From Labrys wisconsinensis (GTDB taxonomy: Bacteria > Pseudomonadota > Alphaproteobacteria > Rhizobiales > Labraceae): a stretch of DNA of 64,000 nucleotides. Each line of letters begins with the position of its first letter. Position 1 is the stretch's first letter. This document shows, piece by piece, positions 41,882-51,645 of the stretch. The notes below the pieces were generated by a model that saw nothing but the letters and a program-made list of their open reading frames with translations, did not search any database and was not told where the DNA came from. The DNA is taken from positions 186,001 to 250,000 of the forward strand of contig NZ_JAUSVX010000006.1 in assembly GCF_030814995.1 (NCBI RefSeq), written 5' to 3'. The translations under genes were made by a program, and so were the position numbers.

Positions 41882-44449
41882 TCACGCCGCCTTCGCCTGC
41901 CGGGGCGGGCCCATCAGGATCGGCTGGAACAGCACGGCGGCGGCCATGGTGCAGAGCAGGGACAGCGCCAGCAACTCGCCCATGCTCGACGTGCCGGGAT
42001 GGTGCGAGAACCACAGGCTGCCGAAGGCGGCGGCCGTGGTCGCGGCGCTGAACAACACCGCCCGCGTCAAGCTGGAGGCGAGCAGGCTGCGCTCTCCGGC
42101 GCGCCAGGCCATGACGAAATAGACCTTGAAGGCGACGCCGACCCCGAGCAGCAGGGGCAGGGCGATGATGTTGGCGAAGTTGAGCGGCAGGTCGAGCAGC
42201 ACCGTGAGCTCCAGCGTCACCACGCCGGCCAGCAGCAGCGGCACCAGGGTGAGCAGCACGTCGGTGACGCGTTTCAGCACGACGAACAGCAGGATGGTGA
42301 TGCTGACGAGCGCCAGCGCGCCGGCCTGGAAGAAGGCCTGGACGATGGTCTCGCCGGCGTCCTGGATGGTGACGGGATAGCCGGTCGCGTCCGGCGCGGC
42401 GGCCCGCACCGCCGCGGCGAAGCGGCGCAGCGTGGCATTGTCGTTGGAATCGCCCTTGGCATAGACCTGAACCGCGGCCCGCCCGTCCGGCGTGGTCCAG
42501 TCGCCCCGGATGCTGGGCGGCAGGTTGTCCAGCGTCACGCGCGAAGCCTGCAGGCTGTCCTTGAGCTGCGCCAGCATCGGCGGCAGGCCGGCGAACAGGG
42601 CCTTCTGCAGCCGGGCGCGCGTCTCGGGCGTGGCCTCCGCCAGCTTGCCGAGCGCCGTGGCCAGCCGGCCGAGGGCGCCACCCTGGCCGCCGGGCACCTG
42701 CGCCGCCTGGCGCAGCGCCGCGGCGCTGTCGGCATCCGTGGGCGTGGGCACGGCCGGGGCGGCCAGCACCGGCTCCAGCGCCGCCGCGGCCTGGGCGATG
42801 GCCGCGAGCTTCTCGTCCTGATGGTCCGGCACGAAGGAGGCCAGCGTCACCGTGCGCCCGACCTCGGGCAGCTTCTCGAGCGTGGCGGCGGTCTCCTCGG
42901 CCGCCTGAAGGGTCGGGCGCAGGATCTGGATGGTCGCCGGGCTGGTGTCGGGATCGCGGGTGAGGTCGATGAAGGTCGAAACCGATTCCACCGCGGCGCT
43001 GCGCAGGTGGATCGGGTTGAAGTCGAAGCGGACATGCCAGAGCAGCGGCAGCCCGGCGAGCACCACCGCGAGCGTGCCGAACAGGATCGGCATGCGGTGA
43101 CGGGCGGTGAAGCGGTCGACCGGCGCCAGGAACAGGAAGCCGACCGCGGCCGGCTCGCCGGCCGGCCGCAGCAGCCGGATCAGCGCCGGCAGCACGGTGA
43201 TGCTGGTGACGAAGGCGACGATCATGCCGGTGCCGGCGATCAGGCCGAGCTCGGAGAGGCCGCGATAGGAGGTCGGCAGGAAGGAATAGAAGCCGGCCGC
43301 CACCGCCACCGCCGCCAGGGCGAGCGGCCGGCCGGCCTTGAGCGCCGCGTGGTGCAGCGCGGTGGTGAGGTCGTCGTCGAGGTGGCGCTCCTCGCGGTAG
43401 CGCACGCTGAACTGGATGCCGAAATCGACGCCCAGTCCGACGAACAGCACGGCGAAGGCGACCGAGATCAGGTTGAACGCGCCGACCATCAGGAGCCCGA
43501 GCGCGGCGGTGACCATGAGGCCGACGACGAGGCTGACCATCACCGCCAGGATGATGCGGCTCGAATGCAGCGCCAGCCAGAGGATGAACAGCACCACCAG
43601 GAGGGTGATCACGCCGTTGAGCTCGGCGCCTTCGGCGAGCGTGCCGAACTCCTCGTCGGCCATCGGCACGTCGCCGGTCAGGCGCACGGTCACGCCGTTC
43701 TCCGGCGTCAGGCCGAGGTCCCTTGCGGCGGCGCGGATCGTGTCGGTGGCGAGGTGGCCGGGCTGCAGATCGCTGAAATCGAGCACCGGGCGCACCAGGA
43801 GGAGGCGGCGCGTGCCGCTCTGGTCCTCCTGGCCTTCCGTCAGGCCGGCCCAGGAGAAGGTGCCGGCGCGGCCGGCAAGCCCGGCCTCGACGGCGTCGGC
43901 CATGGCGGCGAGCGGCTTCTCGTCCAGCGCGTCCTTGGGGATCTGCCCCGCCGCCAGGCCCATGCCGATGCCGGAGACGACATTGCCGAGGCCGCGCAGC
44001 GTCGGATCGGCCGCGAGCGGCCCCAGGAAGGCCTGCGAGCGCATCAGCGCCGCGACGATGCGGTTCACCTCGTCGGTCGGGAGGTAGAGCAGCCCGTTGC
44101 GCCGGAAGAACTCGCCGCCGCCGGCCTGGCGCACCAGGCGGATGGCGTCCGTCTTGGTCGACAGCCGGTCGCCGAGCGCGGTGGCGGCCGCATCCGCCTG
44201 GTCCGGCGTCCTGGCGTCGACGACCACGACGACCTCGGCGCTCAGATTGGGAAAGGCATCGTTGAAGGCCGCTTCGTGCCGGCGCCATTCCACGTCGGGG
44301 GAGATCAGGTCGCTCGAATTGGTGTTGATGCGAAAATGCGTCGCCGCATAGGCACCGGCGGCGAGGGCGACGAGGATGGAGAGGATCAGGGTGGCGACAG
44401 CATGGCGCACGCAAGCGCGTACGACCGAGAGAACCAGGCTTTCCACCAT
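41882..44449 (-). CDS. hpnN: Hopanoid transporter HpnN (MMPL/RND family)
   Basis: An 855-residue membrane protein with two MMPL-type halves, each a periplasmic loop plus a helix bundle. The sterol/RND signature VLFVGLGVDFGIQFSVRYREE (about 365-385) is clear. HpnN moves hopanoids to the outer membrane (shown in Rhodopseudomonas). The ATG at 44449 gives the usual start MVESLVLSVVRACVRH; a GTG 13 codons upstream is an alternative. It points against the flanking hpn operons and so has its own promoter. Confidence 0.95.
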   Translation of the reverse strand: MVESLVLSVVRACVRHAVATLILSILVALAAGAYAATHFRINTNSSDLISPDVEWRRHEAAFNDAFPNLSAEVVVVVDARTPDQADAAATALGDRLSTKTDAIRLVRQAGGGEFFRRNGLLYLPTDEVNRIVAALMRSQAFLGPLAADPTLRGLGNVVSGIGMGLAAGQIPKDALDEKPLAAMADAVEAGLAGRAGTFSWAGLTEGQEDQSGTRRLLLVRPVLDFSDLQPGHLATDTIRAAARDLGLTPENGVTVRLTGDVPMADEEFGTLAEGAELNGVITLLVVLFILWLALHSSRIILAVMVSLVVGLMVTAALGLLMVGAFNLISVAFAVLFVGLGVDFGIQFSVRYREERHLDDDLTTALHHAALKAGRPLALAAVAVAAGFYSFLPTSYRGLSELGLIAGTGMIVAFVTSITVLPALIRLLRPAGEPAAVGFLFLAPVDRFTARHRMPILFGTLAVVLAGLPLLWHVRFDFNPIHLRSAAVESVSTFIDLTRDPDTSPATIQILRPTLQAAEETAATLEKLPEVGRTVTLASFVPDHQDEKLAAIAQAAAALEPVLAAPAVPTPTDADSAAALRQAAQVPGGQGGALGRLATALGKLAEATPETRARLQKALFAGLPPMLAQLKDSLQASRVTLDNLPPSIRGDWTTPDGRAAVQVYAKGDSNDNATLRRFAAAVRAAAPDATGYPVTIQDAGETIVQAFFQAGALALVSITILLFVVLKRVTDVLLTLVPLLLAGVVTLELTVLLDLPLNFANIIALPLLLGVGVAFKVYFVMAWRAGERSLLASSLTRAVLFSAATTAAAFGSLWFSHHPGTSSMGELLALSLLCTMAAAVLFQPILMGPPRQAKAA

Positions 44450-44779
44450 TTCGACGACACCCCCGACAACGGACCGAAGCGGCGGCACCGCTCGGGCGCC
44501 AGGACACTACACGCGAACATCTGCGGCAGCGACCCCGTGACGCGCCTTCCCGGCACGACGGCCGAAGGATTGCGCATATATGTCACGCCGGGCGGCAGAG
44601 CGCCGCAGCCGCCCGATTGCCGCCGCATTGCTGGCGGATGTCCGCAGCTCGCCGGCTAAGCCGCGGCGAAATTGCATCAAGTCCGCCCGCGTGAGACAGG
44701 TCGTGCCGATTCGCCGGTGGACTGTTCGGCGGGCGGTTGCTACCCTCGATATGACTGTTTGGGTGATAGGCTGTTGTCG
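44450..44779. other. 330-nt divergent intergenic region between hpnN and ispH
   Basis: This holds the promoters of hpnN (reverse) and ispH-hpnH (forward). A short forward frame (44580-44783) is open but has no ribosome site or family features and runs into ispH, so I do not call it. I cannot place a convincing -35/-10 pair. Confidence 0.6.
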
Positions 44780-45706
44780 ATGAAGGTTATTCTCGCTACG
44801 CCTCGCGGGTTCTGTGCCGGCGTCATCCGGGCGATCGAAATCGTGGAGATCGCCCTGGAGAAATACGGGGCGCCGGTCTATGTGAGGCACGAGATCGTGC
44901 ACAACCGCCACGTCGTCGAGAGCCTGGAGGCCAGGGGGGCGCGGTTCGTGGAGAACCTGGACGAGATCCCGCCCGGCGCTGTGACCATCTTCAGCGCGCA
45001 CGGCGTATCGCAGGCCGTCGAGCAGGAAGCGCGCGAGCGCGGCCTCCCGGTGCTCGACGCCACCTGTCCGCTCGTCACGAAGGTGCACAACCAGGGCCGA
45101 CGCTATGAGGGCCAGGGGCGGGCCGTGGTGCTGATCGGCCATGCCGGCCATCCCGAGGTCGAAGGCACGATGGGCCGCATGACCGGCGCGGTGCATCTGG
45201 TGCAGACCGTGGCCGACGTCGCGGCGCTCGACCTGCCGATCGACACGCCGCTCGCCTATGTCACCCAGACGACCCTCAGCATCGACGACACCCGCGCCAT
45301 CATCACCGCGCTGGAGCGGCGTTTCAGCAACGTCGTCGGGCCGGACACCCGCGACATCTGCTATGCCACGCAGAATCGGCAATGGGCGGTACGCGAGCTC
45401 GCCAAGAGCGCCGACATCATCCTGGTGGTCGGCGCCCGCAACAGCTCCAACTCCAACCGGCTCCGGGAGATCGGCGAGGAGTGCGGGGTGCCGAGCTATC
45501 TGATCGCCGACGAGGCCGATCTCGACCGGGCCTGGCTGCGCGATGCGCGCAGCATCGGCCTCACCGCCGGCGCCTCGGCGCCCGAGGTGCTGATCGAGCG
45601 TGTCATCAACCGGCTGGGGGAATGGCAGAAGATCGATGTCTCGACGCTGGCCGGACGGGAGGAGCGCATCCAGTTCCGCCTGCCCGCCGAGCTGCTCGAG
45701 GCCTGA
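44780..45706 (+). CDS. ispH: 4-hydroxy-3-methylbut-2-enyl diphosphate reductase
   Basis: A 308-residue [4Fe-4S] enzyme, the last step of the MEP pathway, producing IPP and DMAPP. The three cluster cysteines are Cys12 (GFCAG), Cys96 (DATCPLV) and Cys194 ([11 protein letters not shown]), and the catalytic Glu lies in the HPEVEGT motif (126). It starts with ATG at 44780. It is 41 nt upstream of hpnH in the same direction, so isoprenoid supply is again linked to hopanoid assembly. Confidence 0.97.
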   Translation: MKVILATPRGFCAGVIRAIEIVEIALEKYGAPVYVRHEIVHNRHVVESLEARGARFVENLDEIPPGAVTIFSAHGVSQAVEQEARERGLPVLDATCPLVTKVHNQGRRYEGQGRAVVLIGHAGHPEVEGTMGRMTGAVHLVQTVADVAALDLPIDTPLAYVTQTTLSIDDTRAIITALERRFSNVVGPDTRDICYATQNRQWAVRELAKSADIILVVGARNSSNSNRLREIGEECGVPSYLIADEADLDRAWLRDARSIGLTAGASAPEVLIERVINRLGEWQKIDVSTLAGREERIQFRLPAELLEA

Positions 45707-45747
45707 CGGGGCGCCGCAGCGCTCCCTCGCACACAGGATGAGATAGC

Positions 45748-46899
45748 GTGGGCATTCCTTTCAACCAGATGGCGCGAATCGGCGCCTATATCCTCGGCAA
45801 CGAGATCCGCGGCACCAAGCGCTATCCGCTGGTGCTGATGCTGGAGCCGCTGTTCCGCTGCAACCTCGCCTGCGCCGGCTGCGGCAAGATCGACTATCCC
45901 GCCGAGATCCTGAACCAGCGGCTCTCGGTGGCGGACTGCCTCGGCGCGGCCGAGGAATGTCCCGCTCCGGTGGTGGTCATTGCCGGCGGCGAGCCGTTGC
46001 TGCATCGCGAGCTGCCCGAGATCGTCGAGAAGCTGCTGGCCCGCGGCAAGTTCGTCACCGTCTGCACCAATGCGCTGCTGATGGAGAAGAAGCTCGGGCA
46101 GTACAAGCCGCACAAGAACTTCAACTGGTCCGTGCATCTCGACGGCGACAAGCCGATGCACGACAAGTCGGTCTGCCAGACCGGCGTCTACGACAAGGCG
46201 GTGGCTGCCGTCCGCGCCGGCAAGGCGGCGGGCTTCCGCGTCAACATCAACTGCACCCTGTTCAACGACGCCAAGCCCGAGCAGGTCGCGGCCTTCCTCG
46301 ACACGCTGAAGCCGCTCGGCGTCGACGGCATCACCATCTCGCCCGGCTATGCCTATGAGCGGGCGCCGGACCAGCAGCACTTCCTCAACCGCAAGACCAC
46401 CAAGACGCTGTTCCGCGAGGTGCTCAAGCGCGGGCGCGGCGGCCGCAACTGGGAGTTCTTCCAGTCCGGCCTGTTCCTGGATTTCCTCGCCGGCAACCAG
46501 ACCTATCACTGCACGCCCTGGGGCAACCCGACCCGCACCGTGTTCGGCTGGCAGAAGCCCTGCTACCTCCTCGGCGAAGGCTATGCCAAGACCTTCAAGG
46601 AGCTGATGGAGACCACGGACTGGGACGCCTACGGCACCGGCAATTACGAGAAATGCGCCGACTGCATGGTGCACAGCGGCTTCGAGGCCACCGCGGTGAA
46701 GGATGCGGTCAAGCACCCGCTCAAGGCGCTCGCCGTGAGCCTGCGCGGGGCGCGGACCGAGGGCGAGATGGCGCCCGAGATCCCGCTCGACCGCCAGCGC
46801 CCGGCCGAGTTCGTGTTCTCACGGCACGTCCAGCACAAGCTGGAGGAGATCCGGACACGCAAGGCCGGGGCCGAGGTGCCGGCGGACGCGGCCGAGTGA
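45748..46899 (+). CDS. hpnH: Adenosyl-hopene transferase HpnH (radical SAM)
   Basis: A 383-residue radical-SAM enzyme with cluster cysteines Cys38, Cys42 and Cys45 (CNLACAGC) and C-terminal cysteines in EKCADCMVHSG. HpnH joins a 5'-deoxyadenosyl group to diploptene, giving adenosylhopane, the first side-chain step. The start is GTG at 45748. Its last 81 nt overlap the 3' end of the convergent hpnG, an unusually long overlap. Confidence 0.96.
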   Translation: MGIPFNQMARIGAYILGNEIRGTKRYPLVLMLEPLFRCNLACAGCGKIDYPAEILNQRLSVADCLGAAEECPAPVVVIAGGEPLLHRELPEIVEKLLARGKFVTVCTNALLMEKKLGQYKPHKNFNWSVHLDGDKPMHDKSVCQTGVYDKAVAAVRAGKAAGFRVNINCTLFNDAKPEQVAAFLDTLKPLGVDGITISPGYAYERAPDQQHFLNRKTTKTLFREVLKRGRGGRNWEFFQSGLFLDFLAGNQTYHCTPWGNPTRTVFGWQKPCYLLGEGYAKTFKELMETTDWDAYGTGNYEKCADCMVHSGFEATAVKDAVKHPLKALAVSLRGARTEGEMAPEIPLDRQRPAEFVFSRHVQHKLEEIRTRKAGAEVPADAAE

Positions 46900-47535
46900 G
46901 GCGAGGGCCCGCTGCGCCTGGCGCGCGGCGGCGATCAGCCCCGGCAATTGCCGGGGCGAGGCGGCCAGCGCCGCCAGCACGCCCGCGATATCGGGACGCC
47001 CGTCCGGCCTGAGGCCGGCGAGCGCGGCCGGCGGCAGGCTCGCCGCGGCCGGATCCGCCACGGCGCGGATCACGGCGAAGGGCAGGCCGCGGTCGGCGGC
47101 GATCTCCGCCACCACATGCGATTCCATGTCGACCGCCGCGGCGCCGCTCGCCGCAGCGAGGCTGCGCTTGGCCGCCGCCGTCGCGGCGGCCTCGTCGCGA
47201 CCTGCCACGCCGGCGACGAGCGCTCCGGGGCAGGCCTGCGCCAGGGCGGCGAGCCAGGCGCTGTCTGCCTCGCGCCGGCTCGCCGGGCCGGCGACCCATG
47301 CGGCGAGCACCAGCGTGCCCGGCGCCAGCGCCGGATCGAGGCCGCCGGCGATGCCGAAGCTGACGAGGCCCGCGGCCCCGCCCTCGGCCAGCGCTGCGGT
47401 GAGCCGGGCGCGGGCGAGCTCGGCTCGGCCGCCGCCGCAGACCGCGAGGACGCCGGGGCCGCCGGCGAGGCGCGCCTCCGCCCGCATGCCGCAGAGGGCG
47501 ATCACCCGCGGCGGGGAGGGCGGCGCAGCCTGCAT
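46819..47535 (-). CDS. hpnG: Adenosylhopane nucleosidase/phosphorylase HpnG
   Basis: A 238-residue protein of the purine-nucleoside phosphorylase (PNP_UDP_1) family. Visible parts are FGIAGGLDPALAPGTLVLA (about 60-78) and VDMESHVVAEIAADRGLPFAVIRAVAD (about 132-158), the substrate-pocket motif. HpnG releases adenine from adenosylhopane to give ribosylhopane. The ATG at 47535 has GAGG 6 nt upstream; a GTG at 47553 that overlaps the shc stop is an alternative. It is the last gene of the reverse hpn operon and overlaps hpnH by 81 nt. Confidence 0.92.
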   Translation of the reverse strand: MQAAPPSPPRVIALCGMRAEARLAGGPGVLAVCGGGRAELARARLTAALAEGGAAGLVSFGIAGGLDPALAPGTLVLAAWVAGPASRREADSAWLAALAQACPGALVAGVAGRDEAAATAAAKRSLAAASGAAAVDMESHVVAEIAADRGLPFAVIRAVADPAAASLPPAALAGLRPDGRPDIAGVLAALAASPRQLPGLIAAARQAQRALASLGRVRRHLGPGLACPDLLQLVLDVP

Positions 47536-47549
47536 CGATGCCTCGTCGG

Positions 47550-49520
47550 TCACATGCCGTGCAGCACTGCGGCGCCGTTGCCCTGCATCAGGTTGCGATA
47601 GCGCGACACCGCCCAGAGCGGGAAGAACTTGGCGTAGCCGTGGTAGCGCAGGTAGAACACGCGCGGGAAGCCGGTGCCGGTATAGGTCTCCTCCGGCCAC
47701 AGCCCGTCCTGCCCCTGCCGCTCGACCAGCCAGGCGACGCCGCGGGCAACGGCGGGATGGTGCGTCTCGCCCGCCGCCATCAGGCCGAGCACGGCCCAGG
47801 CGGTCTGCGAGGCGGCGCTGGCGGCCTTCTCATAGCCGGCATAGTCGAGCCTGTAGCTGGCGCAGTCCTCGCCCCAGCCCCCGTCCGCGTTCTGGATCGA
47901 GACCAGCCAATCGACCGCGCGGCGCACCTCCGGCGCGGCCGGATCGACGCCGACGGCGTTGAGGCCGCACAGCACCGACCAGGTGCCGTAGACGTAGTTG
48001 ACGCCCCAGCGCCCGTACCAGCTGCCGTCCTTCTCCTGGGTGTTCCGGAGATAGTCGAGCCCGCGGGCGACCGACCGGCTGCTGGCGGCGGTCTCGCCGA
48101 GCTGTCCGAGCATCGAGAGGCATCGCCCGGTCACGTCGGCGGTCGGCGGGTCGAGCAGGGCGCCGTGGTCCGAGAACGGGATGTGGTTGAGGTACTCGTA
48201 GTCGTTGTCGGCGTCGAAGGCGCCCCAGCCGCCGTTGCGGCTCTGCAGCCCCTCGACCCATTCGCGACCGCGCGCGATCGCCTCGGCATAGTTGCGATGG
48301 CCGGCGGCGGTCTGGGCCCGGTCCATGGCCATGACCACCACGGCGGTGTCGTCGAGGTCGGGATAATGGGCATTGGCGTATTGGAAGGCCCAGCCGCCGG
48401 GCCGGACGTCGGGCCGGATCTCGGCCCAGTCGCCCTTGACGTCAAGCACCTGGCGCGGCTGCAGCCAGGCGAGGCCGCGCTCGGCCTGGCGGACGGCCTC
48501 CTCGCCGCTCGATTCCAGCAGGGTGTGGCAGACCAGCGCCGTGTCCCAGACCGGCGAGACGCAGGGCTGGCAATAGGTCTCCGCCTCCTTGACCACCAGG
48601 AGCTTCTCGATCGAGTGCCGGGCGATGGTCAGGGCCGGATGGCCGGCGGGGTAGCCGAGCGCATCGAAGGCCATGACCGCATTGGCCATGGCGGGATAGA
48701 TGGCGCCGAGCCCGTCCTCGCCGTTCAGCCGCTCCAGCACGAAGGCCTCGGCCTTGGCCATCGCCCGCTTGCGCGAGCCGGCGGGAAAGAGCGGCTCGAC
48801 CACGCGCAGCACCCGGTCGATGCCGCCGAAGATCTGGGCGTAGGGCGCCTTCTGGTGCGGGCCCTTGGGCCAGTGCCGCACCTCGGCCGGCGGCACGGTG
48901 AAGAGCTCGGCGACGCCGACGCCGCGCGGGTTCTTCGCCTTGGGCTTCAGCGCCTGCAGGATCAGCAGCGGCACGATCACCGTGCGGGCCCAGTAGGAGA
49001 TCTTGCTGAGGTGGAACGGGAACCAGCGCGGCAGCAGCATGATCTCCACCGGCATCACCGGCACGGCGCGCCAGGGCACGGCCTCGTAGAGCGCCAGCAG
49101 GATGCGGGTGAAGACATTGCTGCGCGCCGCCCCGCCATGGGCGAGGATCGCCTCGCGCGCCCGCCGCATATGCGGCAGGTCGGGGCCGTCGCCGATCATC
49201 TTCAGGGCGAAATAGGCCTTGACGCTGGCGCTGACGTCGAGCGCCCCGCCCTCGAACAGCGGCCAGCCGCCATGGGTGCCCTGGATGCGGCGCAGATACG
49301 CGGCGATCCCAGCCTCGAGCTTGAGGTCGTCGGGCTCGTGGCGATAGTGGCGCAGCAGGATGTATTCGGCCGGAATGGTCGCGTCCGCCTCCAGCTCGAA
49401 CACCCAGTGGCCGTCCGCCTGCTGACGCGACAGCACGGCCTCGCTGCCGGCGCCGATGGCCCGGTCGAGCGCCGGCTGGGCCGGCCGCGCTGTCGTCTCA
49501 ACCTCGGAAACCATGGTCAT
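47550..49520 (-). CDS. shc: Squalene-hopene cyclase (HpnF)
   Basis: A 656-residue cyclase that folds squalene to hopene/hopanol in one step. The proton-donating DXDD motif is at 388-391 (HYPDLDDTAV). Several QW motifs are present (for example QSRNGGWGAFDADND and QNADGGWGEDCASY). The usual length is about 630-680. Methionines at 49520 and 49514 are both possible starts. It lies 17 nt after hpnE and directly upstream of hpnG. The enzyme is a monotopic membrane protein. Confidence 0.97.
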   Translation of the reverse strand: MTMVSEVETTARPAQPALDRAIGAGSEAVLSRQQADGHWVFELEADATIPAEYILLRHYRHEPDDLKLEAGIAAYLRRIQGTHGGWPLFEGGALDVSASVKAYFALKMIGDGPDLPHMRRAREAILAHGGAARSNVFTRILLALYEAVPWRAVPVMPVEIMLLPRWFPFHLSKISYWARTVIVPLLILQALKPKAKNPRGVGVAELFTVPPAEVRHWPKGPHQKAPYAQIFGGIDRVLRVVEPLFPAGSRKRAMAKAEAFVLERLNGEDGLGAIYPAMANAVMAFDALGYPAGHPALTIARHSIEKLLVVKEAETYCQPCVSPVWDTALVCHTLLESSGEEAVRQAERGLAWLQPRQVLDVKGDWAEIRPDVRPGGWAFQYANAHYPDLDDTAVVVMAMDRAQTAAGHRNYAEAIARGREWVEGLQSRNGGWGAFDADNDYEYLNHIPFSDHGALLDPPTADVTGRCLSMLGQLGETAASSRSVARGLDYLRNTQEKDGSWYGRWGVNYVYGTWSVLCGLNAVGVDPAAPEVRRAVDWLVSIQNADGGWGEDCASYRLDYAGYEKAASAASQTAWAVLGLMAAGETHHPAVARGVAWLVERQGQDGLWPEETYTGTGFPRVFYLRYHGYAKFFPLWAVSRYRNLMQGNGAAVLHGM

Positions 49521-49537
49521 GCCTGGACAACCCCTCG

Positions 49538-50812
49538 CTACGCGGCCGCGACACCGGCGCGCCCGTCCGCCTGTTCGATGGCGTCCGCCGCGGTCATGCC
49601 CGAGCGGATCGCGCCTTCGATCGTCGCCGGCAGGCCGGTGGCAGTGTAGTCGCCGGCCAGCACCAGGTTGGACCAGCGCGTCGCCGCGTGCGGCCGCCGG
49701 GCCGCCTCGGCCGGCAGGGCGGCGAAGGTGGCGCGCCGCTCCTTGACGATCTGCCATGCCGGCAGGGTCGCTTTCAACCCCAGCGCTGCCTGGACGTCGC
49801 GCCAGAGCCGCTCCGCCAGCGCCTCGCGCGGCTCCTCGAGCAGCCGGTCGGCGCCGCTGGTGGTGGTCGAGATCCGGCCGGGATAGGCGAAGATCCATTC
49901 GGCCTCGCCGCCGACCACGCCGAGAAAGGGCGGCATGCCGGCCGGCGGCTCGAACAGGAAATGGCCGTTGACGATGGCGCGGTGCTGCACCGGCGTGGCG
50001 ATGCCGGGCAGGAGCTGGGCTGCGACCGGGGCGGGCACGGCCAGCACCACGCGGTCGCCCGGTGCCAGCGCCACCGCGTCCTCGGCGAAGGCCAGCGCCG
50101 CAGCCCGGCCGCCGTCGAGGGTGAGGGCGCGCAGCCGGCTGCCGAAGCGGATCTGCGCCCCGTGCCGCGCCAGGAAGGCGAGGGCGGGCTCGACGAAGGC
50201 GGCCGAGAGGCCCTCGCGCGCCACCAGCGGGCGGCAGGCCTCGCCACCGCGCTCCAGCGTCTGGCGGATCACCGCGTCGGCGAGCCGGGCGCTCGCCGAT
50301 GGCGGCTCGGTGTTGAGGGCCGCCAGCAGCAGGGGATGCCACAGCCGCTCGTAGAGCGGGCCGGTGCAGGCGATGACCTCGCCGATGCGCGCGTCCGGCC
50401 GGGCGAAGCGCAGGCGCAGCAGGGCGAGATAGTCGAGCGGCCGCGTTCCCGGCACGCGCCGGGAGGGATCGAGGATCCACCAGGGCAGCCGGCCGGGGCT
50501 GGGCCGGATCCGCCATGTCAGGCCGTCGCGGATGTCGACGAAGTCGAAGGCGGCCTCCGCCGGCCCGGCGAGCTGGTCGCGGGCGCCGATGCGGTCGAGA
50601 TAGGCGAGGGCGGCGGCATTGCCGGAGAGGACGAGGTGATTGCCGTTGTCGATGGTGGTGCCGAGCGTCTGGTCGACATAGGAGCGGCAGCGCCCGCCTG
50701 CCTGCGGCGCCGCCTCGTGCAGGGTCACGGCGAAGCCGCGCTCGGCGAGCCTCGTGGCGGCGGACAGGCCGGCGAGGCCGGCGCCGACGACATGGACGGT
50801 GCCGGCCCGCAT
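49538..50812 (-). CDS. hpnE: Hydroxysqualene dehydroxylase HpnE
   Basis: A 424-residue FAD-dependent protein of the phytoene desaturase/amine oxidase family. The N-terminal nucleotide motif GAGLAGLSAATRLAERG (about 10-26) and C-terminal LAGDYTATGLPATIEGAIRSG (about 386-406) are canonical. HpnE reduces hydroxysqualene to squalene, the third step of the bacterial three-enzyme route. Its start overlaps the hpnD stop by 1 nt. Confidence 0.95.
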   Translation of the reverse strand: MRAGTVHVVGAGLAGLSAATRLAERGFAVTLHEAAPQAGGRCRSYVDQTLGTTIDNGNHLVLSGNAAALAYLDRIGARDQLAGPAEAAFDFVDIRDGLTWRIRPSPGRLPWWILDPSRRVPGTRPLDYLALLRLRFARPDARIGEVIACTGPLYERLWHPLLLAALNTEPPSASARLADAVIRQTLERGGEACRPLVAREGLSAAFVEPALAFLARHGAQIRFGSRLRALTLDGGRAAALAFAEDAVALAPGDRVVLAVPAPVAAQLLPGIATPVQHRAIVNGHFLFEPPAGMPPFLGVVGGEAEWIFAYPGRISTTTSGADRLLEEPREALAERLWRDVQAALGLKATLPAWQIVKERRATFAALPAEAARRPHAATRWSNLVLAGDYTATGLPATIEGAIRSGMTAADAIEQADGRAGVAAA

Positions 50813-51645
50813 CAGAACAGGCCGTGGCGCAGGAGGAGGCCGATCAGGGTCAGGCGGCCGGGCCGCACGCGCGTGCGCGGCGGGGCGAAGCCACGCGCCT
50901 CCATGCCGTCCAGCAGGCGGGCATAGACGGCGCCCATCAGCCGCGGCGCCCGGGTCGCCGCCCGGGGCAGGCGTGCCACCACGGCCGCGGCCTCGCGGAA
51001 ATGGTTCCGGGCCCGGGCGATCACCGGCTCGCAGGCCTTGGCCAGGGCGGGATGGGCGGCGACCTCGACCGGATCGCGGCTGGCGATGCCGGCGGCCTCC
51101 AGCGCCTCGCGCGGCAGGTAGAGGCGGCCGAGGCCGGCATCCTCGTCGATGTCGCGCAGGATGTTGGTGAGCTGCAGCGCCCGGCCGAGATGGTGAGCGA
51201 GAGCTGGGCTGTCGGCGCCGCCGATGCCGAAGATCGGGTTGGAGAGCCGCCCGACCGCGCTCGCCACCCGGTCGCAATAGAGGTCGAGCGTCGCCATGTC
51301 GGGGGCGCGGATATCGGCCTGCGCATCCATGGTCATCCCGTCGAGCAGGGCCGCGAAATCCTCCTGCCGCAGGCCGTAGCGCCGCACAACCGGCGCGACC
51401 GGGGCGAAGCGGCCGGGCGCGCCGCCGGCATAGAGCGCCTCGAGATCCTCCCGCCAGCGCCCGAGCTCGGCGAGGCGCTGGGCCGAGGTGCCGCCCTCGT
51501 CGGCGACGTCGTCGACCGCCCGGCACATGTCGTAGACGAGGTACATCGCCTCGCGCTGCTCGCGCGGCAGGATGCGCATCGCCGCATAGAAGGAGCTGCC
51601 CTTGGCGCGCGCGGCCGGGGGCGCCGGCATCGACATCTCGTTCAT
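50812..51645 (-). CDS. hpnD: Presqualene diphosphate synthase HpnD
   Basis: A 277-residue squalene/phytoene synthase-family protein. The two aspartate-rich motifs are DMCRAVDDVADE (about 39-50) and NILRDIDEDAGLGRLYLP (about 162-179). It condenses two farnesyl diphosphates to presqualene diphosphate. It overlaps hpnC by 4 nt and is followed by hpnE with a 1-nt overlap. Confidence 0.95.
   Translation of the reverse strand: MNEMSMPAPPAARAKGSSFYAAMRILPREQREAMYLVYDMCRAVDDVADEGGTSAQRLAELGRWREDLEALYAGGAPGRFAPVAPVVRRYGLRQEDFAALLDGMTMDAQADIRAPDMATLDLYCDRVASAVGRLSNPIFGIGGADSPALAHHLGRALQLTNILRDIDEDAGLGRLYLPREALEAAGIASRDPVEVAAHPALAKACEPVIARARNHFREAAAVVARLPRAATRAPRLMGAVYARLLDGMEARGFAPPRTRVRPGRLTLIGLLLRHGLF

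Noticed and set aside
41822..44659. Long forward frame opposite hpnN
   Set aside because: No recognisable domain, highly charged repetitive composition, and the reverse strand encodes a clear MMPL transporter.
44580..44783. Small forward frame upstream of ispH
   Set aside because: No ribosome site, no conserved features, and it overlaps the ispH start; better seen as leader DNA.
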